A DNA stretch of 12,451 nt from Candidatus Rifleibacteriota bacterium (lineage in GTDB: Bacteria; Riflebacteria; Ozemobacteria; Ozemobacterales; Ozemobacteraceae), in contig JAKJFO010000115.1 in assembly GCA_022704885.1 (NCBI GenBank), positions 379 to 12,829 on the forward strand. The letters are read 5' to 3'. Of this stretch, positions 7,483-12,451 are shown in pieces. The notes beneath the pieces were generated by a model. That model did not search any database and had not been told where the DNA came from. It saw nothing but the letters and a program-made list of their open reading frames with translations. The translations under genes were made by a program, and so were the position numbers. Within the stretch, counting starts at the first letter, position 1, and the number at the start of each line of letters is the position of its first letter.

Positions 7483-8460
7483 ATGTCGCAAAACAGGTTT
7501 TTAGTAAAATTACTGATAATATGCGTCTTTCTGACGATTGCCGGCGGGGCGCTGGCTGACGAGAAACCTGCGCCGATGCGAATCGAAATCGGCCTCTACA
7601 TTCTTGATATTGCGCATCTCGATGTAAAAGAGAGCGAATTCTACGCCGATTTTTACATCTGGTACAAAGCTCCGGCCACCAGCACCTGGAAGCCTGAAAA
7701 TATCGAGTTCATGAACGGTGTCATCGAGAACGCGACTTCGTTGGCAAGCGGCACCAGTGCTGATGGGCAGCAGCAATGGTCGCAGCGCATCAAGGGCCGG
7801 TTCCGCGGGCATTTCGAATTGCACTCTTATCCGTTTGACCGCCAGAGTCTTCCCATTGTCATCGAGGATGCTGAGTATACCGACCAGGAACTGTATTTTG
7901 CCGCTGATTCCGCCAGTCCGGCCGACTTCAATCTCTGGATCGAACCCGAACTTCGAGTGCCGGACTGGAAGAGAGCCGGCGCCGACTGTGCTACCGACAC
8001 CCATCATTACAAAACCGATTTTGGCCTCGGATCGAAAAAAAATTCGAGCTATTCGAGATTTACCTACAGCGTCAATCTGTCGCGTCTGTTCATGCCGCAT
8101 TTGATCAAATTTATCCTGCCTCTGCTGATCATTGCCGGTATGGCTTATGTGGTGTTTTACATCAACGCCAGCGAGTTCGAAGCCCAGTGCGGCATCTGCA
8201 TCACCGCCCTGCTTTCGGCGGTAGCCCTTCACAACTCGCAGGCTGACGCACTGCCGAACGTCGGCTATCTGTTGATGTCGGATAAAATTTTCATTCTCTT
8301 CTACATTGTGATTTTTCTTGCACTGGTGCAAACTGTGGTTAATAATAACTATGCCAAGCGTCGCCGTTTCGATATGGCGATCTATCTCGACAGGGTGTGC
8401 CGCTTCTGGTATCCGGCCATACTGTTCGCCGGAAACATTCTGATCTATCTGTTGAGCTAA
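7483..8460 (+). CDS. Prokaryotic pentameric ligand-gated ion channel (Cys-loop receptor superfamily, GLIC/ELIC-like)
   Basis: Membrane channel of 325 aa expected to assemble as a pentamer, opened by an extracellular ligand or protons. Residues 1-25 are a signal peptide (cleavage after ALA, before DEKP), which supports the 7483 start. Residues about 30-198 form the extracellular beta-sandwich; YPFDRQ (116-121) is the conserved Pro-loop core, with no flanking cysteine pair, as in bacterial members. Four membrane helices follow: M1 about 205-227 with P213, M2 about 233-253, M3 about 268-287, M4 about 305-324, with a short M3-M4 linker (KRRRF) as in other prokaryotic channels. M2 aligns without gaps to GLIC as I recall it: E233 (-2'), G237 (2'), T241 (6'), L244 (9' gate), N251 (16'), D255 (20'), then the conserved P258. 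A Glu at -2' suggests cation selectivity (inference). The ligand is not predictable. btpA starts 10 bases downstream. Confidence 0.9.
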   Translation: MSQNRFLVKLLIICVFLTIAGGALADEKPAPMRIEIGLYILDIAHLDVKESEFYADFYIWYKAPATSTWKPENIEFMNGVIENATSLASGTSADGQQQWSQRIKGRFRGHFELHSYPFDRQSLPIVIEDAEYTDQELYFAADSASPADFNLWIEPELRVPDWKRAGADCATDTHHYKTDFGLGSKKNSSYSRFTYSVNLSRLFMPHLIKFILPLLIIAGMAYVVFYINASEFEAQCGICITALLSAVALHNSQADALPNVGYLLMSDKIFILFYIVIFLALVQTVVNNNYAKRRRFDMAIYLDRVCRFWYPAILFAGNILIYLLS

Positions 8461-8470
8461 GGAGTCTCTG

Positions 8471-9292
8471 ATGAAGCCACTTCTCGATGTTACCAACCGG
8501 TTGCCGCTCCCGGCCCTTATTGGCATGGTGCATGTCAGGGCTCTGCCCGGTACCCCCTTCAATACCGATTCTATGGAAAAGATATGCGCGACTGCCGTAG
8601 CTGAAGCGGCCATGCTGCAGAGCGCCGGCTTCGATGGCATCATGCTCGAAAACATGCACGACCGGCCTTATCTCAAAGGTGCGGTCGGCCCCGAAATCGT
8701 AGCTGCAATGACGCGGGTTGCCTGCGAAGTCAGGCGTAAAGTCGGCAGCAATTTTCCGCTAGGTATACAGATTCTGGCCGGAGCGAACCGCGAGGCTCTT
8801 GCCGCTGCTCACATTTCCGGGTGTGACTTTATCAGGGCCGAGGGCTGTGTGTTCGGTCATGTTGCCGATGAAGGCTGGATCGAAGCCTGTGCCGGCGAAC
8901 TGCTGCGCGAGCGAACCCGCCTCGGTGCCGGCCGCATCAGAATCTGGACCGACATTCAGAAAAAGCATTCAGCACATGCGGTAACTGCAGATCTTACCCT
9001 TGAAGACTGGGTTCACGGCGCTGATTTTTTTGGCATCGACGGTGTCATCATAACCGGCAGCGCAACCGGCAAGGCGGCCAATAAAGATGATCTCAAGCGC
9101 TCGCGCACTGCTGGCCGTATTCCAGTAATTATCGGTTCGGGCATCACTTCAGAAAACGCTGCAGACTTTGCCAGAGCAGATGCCTGGATTATCGGCTCAA
9201 GCCTTAAATACGACGGCTTCTGGGAAAATCCGCTCGACCCGGATCGCCTGAAGGCAATGGTTGCAGCGCGTAACGCTGTTTTACGCAAATAG
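8471..9292 (+). CDS. btpA: BtpA/SgcQ family TIM-barrel protein
   Basis: A 273-aa soluble protein of the BtpA family (PF03437). Cyanobacterial BtpA is needed for stable photosystem I, but the family is widespread in non-phototrophs (for example SgcQ of E. coli), where its reaction is not established. Motifs along the barrel: ALIGMVHVRALPGTP (15-29), GFDGIMLEN (53-61), FIRAEG (120-125), IWTDIQKKHSAH (158-169), VIITGSATGKAA (192-203) and the phosphate-binding-like VIIGSGITSENA (219-230), then WIIGSSLKYDG (239-249). Length and motif order are normal for the family and no key segment is missing. GGAG at 8461-8464 precedes the ATG, and the gap from the channel stop is only 10 bases, so the two are probably transcribed together. 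Nothing in the window points to photosynthesis. A metabolic enzyme role acting on a phosphorylated sugar or nucleoside is inferred only from the fold. Confidence 0.9.
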   Translation: MKPLLDVTNRLPLPALIGMVHVRALPGTPFNTDSMEKICATAVAEAAMLQSAGFDGIMLENMHDRPYLKGAVGPEIVAAMTRVACEVRRKVGSNFPLGIQILAGANREALAAAHISGCDFIRAEGCVFGHVADEGWIEACAGELLRERTRLGAGRIRIWTDIQKKHSAHAVTADLTLEDWVHGADFFGIDGVIITGSATGKAANKDDLKRSRTAGRIPVIIGSGITSENAADFARADAWIIGSSLKYDGFWENPLDPDRLKAMVAARNAVLRK

Positions 9293-9299
9293 TTTTATC

Positions 9300-9329
9300 T
9301 TGCCCGCAGGATCTGGTTTCGTTTATACT
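9300..9329 (+). promoter_or_regulatory. Sigma70-like promoter for the 9356 gene cluster
   Basis: TTGCCC (9300-9305) and TATACT (9324-9329) are separated by 18 bases. The -10 box matches the consensus at five of six positions and the -35 box at four of six. Transcription would begin near 9336 and give a short leader of about 20 bases. The boxes lie entirely in the 63-base gap after btpA, so the genes from 9356 onward can form their own unit. No terminator hairpin is visible after btpA, so read-through is possible. Confidence 0.45.
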
Positions 9330-9347
9330 CTCATTCAGCAAATACAA

Positions 9348-9355
9348 GAGGTGAT
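9348..9355 (+). promoter_or_regulatory. Extended Shine-Dalgarno site
   Basis: GAGGTGAT directly abuts the ATG at 9356 and would pair with eight consecutive bases of the usual 16S 3' end. It is the longest SD match in the window and supports real translation of the unrecognised 139-aa protein. The GAGG part is four bases from the start codon. Confidence 0.55.
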
Positions 9356-9775
9356 ATGAAAAGTTATCTGCCGGAGATCCGCAAGACCCTGAAACTGATC
9401 GATGTCATCGAAAAAAAATACAACATCAAACCAAACAATGATGTGGATGAACCTCTGCTGTATTGCGGGGTTGCAGATACCGACCTGATTTCCAGACTGG
9501 CTGTCGAGGTAGAAGAGTATTTTGGCAAACCTTACAAGCCTGCCGGTGAGGGAGCTTTTTTCAAGAATTTTTTCGACAAGTTCGTGCGCGAAGTCGGTGG
9601 CACCCGTAAGGAACAGACGCTTTACCGCAAACCGATCTGCGATCAGGCCTGCATGTACTGCGCTTTCTGGCCATGGGGGAGCAAACCGGTCAAAACATCG
9701 GTACGTATCGGGCTCGTCTGCTACGGAGCAGATGAACGCGAGTTTTTTGCCCGTGAACTTAAAGGTGAGTTTTGA
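9356..9775 (+). CDS. Hypothetical 139-aa protein with CxxxCxxC motif
   Basis: I do not recognise this family. It is a soluble-looking protein with no signal peptide or membrane helix. The first 80 residues are charged and probably mostly helical, with a VAD-DLISRLAVEVEEYFGKP stretch (39-59, hyphen marks one skipped Thr). Near the C-terminus C95, C99 and C102 form C-DQA-C-MY-C with an aromatic before the last Cys, followed by FWPWG; two more cysteines, C37 and C122, lie outside this cluster. The spacing equals the radical-SAM iron-sulfur signature, but only 37 residues follow, too few for the SAM-binding barrel, so a metal- or cluster-binding role is the more cautious reading. A promoter and an extended SD precede it, and the deaminase gene starts 16 bases after its stop. 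Translation is well supported; function is unknown. Confidence 0.75.
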   Translation: MKSYLPEIRKTLKLIDVIEKKYNIKPNNDVDEPLLYCGVADTDLISRLAVEVEEYFGKPYKPAGEGAFFKNFFDKFVREVGGTRKEQTLYRKPICDQACMYCAFWPWGSKPVKTSVRIGLVCYGADEREFFARELKGEF

Positions 9776-9791
9776 GAGAAAGAGGCGTTAA

Positions 9792-10205
9792 ATGTTGAAC
9801 CAGTTGAAGAAGAATCACTTTTATCTGATCGAGACCGCTAAAAAGCTTATTTCACAGAGATTCAAAGAAAACCGTCATCATTTTGCGGCTGCCCTGAAGG
9901 CAAAAGACGGCAAAATTTTTACCGGTCTGCAGCTCAAGACCTCAATTGCCGGAGTAGAAGTCTGCGCTGAAGCTGTCGCCATCGCCGCTGCTGCTGAAGA
10001 AGGCGTCACCGATATCGAAGCGCTGGTAGTTGTTAATCGCATCGGAGAAGTTATCTCGCCATGCGGTAGATGTCGTGAACTGTTCAATGACTATTGCCCG
10101 AAAGCCGAGATAATAGTGCCGGGGCCGGCGGGAGCCAGAATCATGACGCCAGCCGAATTGCTGCCAATACGCCCAAGCCTTCTCGATGCCAGACATACCA
10201 CCTGA
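9792..10205 (+). CDS. Cytidine deaminase superfamily protein, blasticidin-S-deaminase-like
   Basis: Zinc-dependent deaminase, 137 aa, the length of homotetrameric cytidine deaminases. Zinc ligands and catalytic acid are all visible: VCAEAVAI with C58 and proton-shuttling E60, and SPCGRCRE with C91 and C94. Upstream, AALKAKDGKIFTGLQL (33-48) is the usual substrate-side strand-loop. The wording around the motifs (DGKIFTG, CAE-V-I--AA, ISPCGRCRE, then ELLP at 122-125) resembles fungal blasticidin-S deaminase as I recall it at least as much as housekeeping Cdd, so the substrate could be a cytosine nucleoside or a modified nucleoside antibiotic. It has an AGAGG SD at 9781-9785, six bases from the ATG. 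It is cotranscribed with the upstream small protein and overlaps the next gene by 20 bases. The family is certain; the exact substrate is open. Confidence 0.88.
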   Translation: MLNQLKKNHFYLIETAKKLISQRFKENRHHFAAALKAKDGKIFTGLQLKTSIAGVEVCAEAVAIAAAAEEGVTDIEALVVVNRIGEVISPCGRCRELFNDYCPKAEIIVPGPAGARIMTPAELLPIRPSLLDARHTT

Positions 10206-10470
10206 TCAGGTAGAACTGCCGCTCGACGGAACCCTCGATCTGCACACTTTTCAACCGCGCGAAGTCGCGTCGGTAGTAGCAGACTATCTCGAAGCATGTC
10301 GTGAAAAGCATATCTACAATATACGCATTGTGCACGGCAAAGGCATCGGCAACCTCAGACGAACTGTTGAAGCGACTCTACAACATCTCGATATAGTCGA
10401 TTCATGGGAACCAGCCGGCCATGACGCCGGTCACTGGGGCGCCACGCTCGTGCGACTCAAACCGATTTAG
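10186..10470 (+). CDS. Stand-alone Smr domain protein
   Basis: A 94-aa protein that is essentially only an Smr (small MutS-related) domain. The three family blocks are present: LDLHTFQPREV (17-27), VHGKGIGNLRRTV (49-61) and GHWGATLVRL (82-91). In MutS2 this domain nicks or binds branched DNA, and stand-alone Smr proteins act on nucleic acids, in some cases on RNA of stalled ribosomes. Which applies here cannot be told. It starts inside the end of the deaminase gene (20-base overlap, different frame). No SD is visible before the ATG and no alternative in-frame start exists after the stop at 10144-10146, so translation is probably coupled to the deaminase. Its stop overlaps the convergent amylase-like gene by four bases. 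Confidence 0.88.
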   Translation: MPDIPPDQVELPLDGTLDLHTFQPREVASVVADYLEACREKHIYNIRIVHGKGIGNLRRTVEATLQHLDIVDSWEPAGHDAGHWGATLVRLKPI

Positions 10471-12323
10471 CGCAAAAATTCGCCGTCAGTGCCGATTTTC
10501 CCGGGCCCGTCGAGCACCCAGATTCCGGCTGAATTAGCTTTAACGCTGAAGTTGAGCGTGCGTGAACTGGTTGCGACCTGCTGACTTTCGCCGGTCACGA
10601 CATCGGTGTAATTACCAGGCAGAACACGGCTTACGCTGATATCCTGCTCAATAAAGGCGCTCAGGCCAACTACCGCGTAGCTTTCGCCATTGTTGAAATT
10701 TCTTACAAAACTGATGCCGGAAACGAATTCATTGCCGTTTTCCATGTTGCCGCGGCTCAGAGCGGGAATGGCGGCACGGATCTGATTGAGTCGCGTTATG
10801 TGCTGCGCCAGCGTATGAGCAGCAGCCTGCGATATGCTGGCGTCAGTCAGATTGTCGCCGTAATAGGCTTTGCCGGTCTGTGAGAGAACGTCGGTCGGCA
10901 GCACGCAGACCTGCGGCATGCCTTTCATGAATTCGATTTCTTCACCCATCAGCAGCATTGGCACGCCTCTGAGCGTCCACATCAGATTATAAGCACAGGC
11001 CGCCTTCCAGGTTTCGCCTGAGAATCTGGTCAGGTTGCCAGTTTCGGGGCCGATGTCGTAGTTGTGAAAGAAAGTCACCAGCTGGTTGGGGTCGGCATAG
11101 AGCCAGTCGTTTTTGATGATGTTGCCAACACCGCTGAAATGGCCCATCGACAGATTTGACGCAAAGGTTTTGAAAAGCGGGTAATCCATTACTGCCAGTC
11201 CGGAACCGCTGCCAATATCAGGTTCGAAAGGATTCGGGGTGTTGCGGGTATACCACCACGGAACCAGTTCGGTTGGCTCTTCGCCGCTTAGTTTGCCGAA
11301 GCCGTCAAGAACAGGAGCTACATCAGCAAACACATATAACTCCGGTTTTAATTGTCGCCAGAGTTCGAGCATGTGAACGAGATCGCGACGGTCAGAATTA
11401 CGCGCGAACTGTATGCGCAAACCATCGACTCCGAGGTCTATGTATTTTTTGACGACCTTCGCGAAAAAACGCTTGATATGCCAGTTGTCGGTTGCAAGGT
11501 CGATGCTGTTGGCATCGAGATGAGCACGCTGCACGCGAGTGACGGTCATGTTTTCGGCTGTCGTCAGCCAGCCTTCGCTGTGGAACCAGTCAGGGTGCAG
11601 ATCATTTTCGTTTGTCGAGAAAAAGCGTTCAGGATGCAGGTCTTTGGCCGGAAAAGTTGCACCGGTAACCGGGTCTTTGAGCGGACCGGCACCCCAGGGG
11701 TCGCGAAAACGATAGTCCTTGAACCATTCGGGCGCGCAAGGGTTGTCGTTGTTCATGCGAAATTCGTGTTTATAGTCGCCGAAGTTAAAGATGTAAGGCC
11801 ACGAGGGTTTGAGCGGGCCACGGTAGAATTTTAGCGGCAGACGTGGAATAAAATAGTGATTGCGAATCCCAAAGTTCGAGCAGTGATTGACAACCAACGT
11901 CTGAATGACCTTCAGGCCGAGATTATGAGCAGCCCTGATAAAGTCGGCATAAGTAAAATCACGCGATGAAAGGCGCGGTTCGAAGGTTTCCCAGTCATAG
12001 GCGTTGAACCCCATGAAATCGAGGCCGCCACGGTTTTCGATCGGCGGCGTGATGCAGATCGCGGTAAAGCCGAGGCTAATTATGTAATCAAGTTTCTGCG
12101 CGAGACCTTTTAAATCGCCGCGGTAATGCGGGTCGTCCTTTTCGATGCGTTCGTAGTTGTAATAGTTATTCTCTTCATCAGCGTCGAAAAAGCGGCTGGT
12201 GATGACCGAATAGATGCGCTCATCACTGAAATTTCCGGGGGCCGGGATCTCTGGTTCCTGAGCAGACGCGCTTGCGCACCAGATCAGGCAAAGCAACAGT
12301 ATTCGCACCAATTTTCCGCTCAT
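10467..12323 (-). CDS. Secreted GH13 alpha-amylase-like protein with substituted catalytic residues
   Basis: A 618-aa exported protein with the GH13 (alpha-amylase) fold. Signal peptide 1-21, cleavage after ASASA. Barrel landmarks: IYSVITSRFFD (37-47), GDLKGLAQKLDYI (69-81), GFTAICITPPIEN (85-97), a long insert (about 155-265), C-terminal beta domain from about 535. The four conserved regions are in register but altered. Region I is TLVVNH (142-147) with Thr for the usual Asp. Region II is GLRIQFARN (301-309) with Gln305 where the nucleophile Asp should be, Arg303 kept. Region III is VFADV (331-335) with Asp334 where the acid/base Glu is expected. Region IV is HNYD (420-423), keeping Asp423 but with Tyr for His. 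Normal hydrolysis therefore looks unlikely; carbohydrate binding or a changed reaction is possible. The Q305 codon (CAG at 11411-11409) was checked in the DNA. The start has a GGGAG SD at bases 12330-12334, seven or so bases away. Confidence 0.88.
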   Translation of the reverse strand: MSGKLVRILLLCLIWCASASAQEPEIPAPGNFSDERIYSVITSRFFDADEENNYYNYERIEKDDPHYRGDLKGLAQKLDYIISLGFTAICITPPIENRGGLDFMGFNAYDWETFEPRLSSRDFTYADFIRAAHNLGLKVIQTLVVNHCSNFGIRNHYFIPRLPLKFYRGPLKPSWPYIFNFGDYKHEFRMNNDNPCAPEWFKDYRFRDPWGAGPLKDPVTGATFPAKDLHPERFFSTNENDLHPDWFHSEGWLTTAENMTVTRVQRAHLDANSIDLATDNWHIKRFFAKVVKKYIDLGVDGLRIQFARNSDRRDLVHMLELWRQLKPELYVFADVAPVLDGFGKLSGEEPTELVPWWYTRNTPNPFEPDIGSGSGLAVMDYPLFKTFASNLSMGHFSGVGNIIKNDWLYADPNQLVTFFHNYDIGPETGNLTRFSGETWKAACAYNLMWTLRGVPMLLMGEEIEFMKGMPQVCVLPTDVLSQTGKAYYGDNLTDASISQAAAHTLAQHITRLNQIRAAIPALSRGNMENGNEFVSGISFVRNFNNGESYAVVGLSAFIEQDISVSRVLPGNYTDVVTGESQQVATSSRTLNFSVKANSAGIWVLDGPGKIGTDGEFLR

Positions 12324-12345
12324 AGTATCTCCCTGGCAATACTCA

Positions 12346-12376
12346 ATAATATTGTCTGAATCTCGAATAAAATCAA
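12346..12376 (-). promoter_or_regulatory. Weak candidate promoter for the amylase-like gene
   Basis: Reading the - strand, TTGATT (12376-12371) is followed after 19 bases by TATTAT (12351-12346). The boxes match consensus moderately, but the spacer is longer than the usual 17. The leader would be roughly 15-20 bases. This is the only plausible pair I see in the AT-rich gap. Confidence 0.25.
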
Positions 12377-12383
12377 GGGAACA

Positions 12384-12451
12384 ATGATCGGAATATTTTG
12401 GCGAATAGCAGATAATTTTAGCTGGCGATTACTTTATCAGAGATTTGAGGG
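12384..12451 (+). CDS. Possible start of a divergent gene running off the right edge
   Basis: An ATG at 12384 opens a frame that stays open to the end of the window (22 complete codons, beginning MIGIFWRIADNF). AAGGGA at 12375-12380 gives a short-spaced SD. The fragment is too short to identify; it contains several aromatic and basic residues and no obvious signal peptide. It could equally be non-coding upstream sequence. The gap to the divergent amylase-like start is 60 bases and would have to hold both promoters. Confidence 0.3.
   Translation, partial: MIGIFWRIADNFSWRLLYQRFE

Noticed and set aside
7510..8655. 381-codon - strand open frame opposite the channel and the start of btpA
   Set aside because: It spans two well-identified + strand genes and a gap between them; the product has low-complexity, His/Arg/Gln-rich shadow composition and no domain signs.
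9356..9775. Calling the 139-aa protein a radical-SAM enzyme
   Set aside because: The cysteine spacing fits, but the protein is too short after the motif for the barrel and has no SAM-binding motifs; the similarity is reported as a finding only.
11352..11834. 160-codon + strand open frame inside the amylase-like gene
   Set aside because: Antisense to conserved GH13 regions; no SD and no recognisable fold features.
12241..12280. Lipoprotein signal (C16) in the amylase-like protein
   Set aside because: Trp precedes Cys16, which does not fit a lipobox; the ASASA site further on fits signal peptidase I better.

Overview
The window carries about 12.4 kb of compact bacterial DNA of intermediate GC. 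It has three likely transcription units on the + strand and one divergent/convergent gene on the - strand. Genes are tightly packed, most have purine-rich Shine-Dalgarno (SD) sites (often GGAGA), and several products have Sec-type signal peptides. A Yej-type peptide ABC importer with a large periplasmic-type binding protein suggests a diderm bacterium. No rRNA, tRNA or taxon-specific marker is present, so the phylum cannot be named. Nothing looks like a mobile element, CRISPR array or prophage.

Region 1 (left edge to 7411) is a peptide/microcin-C-type ABC importer operon. It holds a 5'-truncated substrate-binding protein (YejA-like), two permeases (YejB-like, then YejE-like with an ATGA start/stop overlap), and two separate single-domain ATPases in place of the fused YejF. 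It ends with a small secreted serine-hydrolase-like protein. Both permeases carry extra segments relative to the E. coli proteins as I recall them.

Region 2 (7412-9292) holds a prokaryotic pentameric ligand-gated ion channel (pLGIC, Cys-loop receptor superfamily) preceded by an AT-rich leader without an SD. A BtpA/SgcQ-family TIM-barrel protein follows 10 bases later and is probably co-transcribed.

Region 3 (9293-10470) starts with a recognisable sigma70-like promoter. It holds an unrecognised 139-aa protein with a CxxxCxxC cluster, a cytidine-deaminase-superfamily protein resembling blasticidin-S deaminase, and a stand-alone Smr-domain protein that overlaps the deaminase gene.

Region 4 (10467-12323, - strand) is a secreted GH13 alpha-amylase-like protein. 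Its stop overlaps the Smr stop by four bases. The catalytic nucleophile position is Gln, the acid/base position is Asp and two further signature residues are changed, so it looks like a pseudo-enzyme. At the right edge a short open frame on the + strand may be the start of a divergent gene.

The points most worth a second look are the bacterial ligand-gated channel next to btpA, the amylase with substituted catalytic residues, the small protein with a radical-SAM-like cysteine triad, and the enlarged, split-ATPase version of the Yej transporter.
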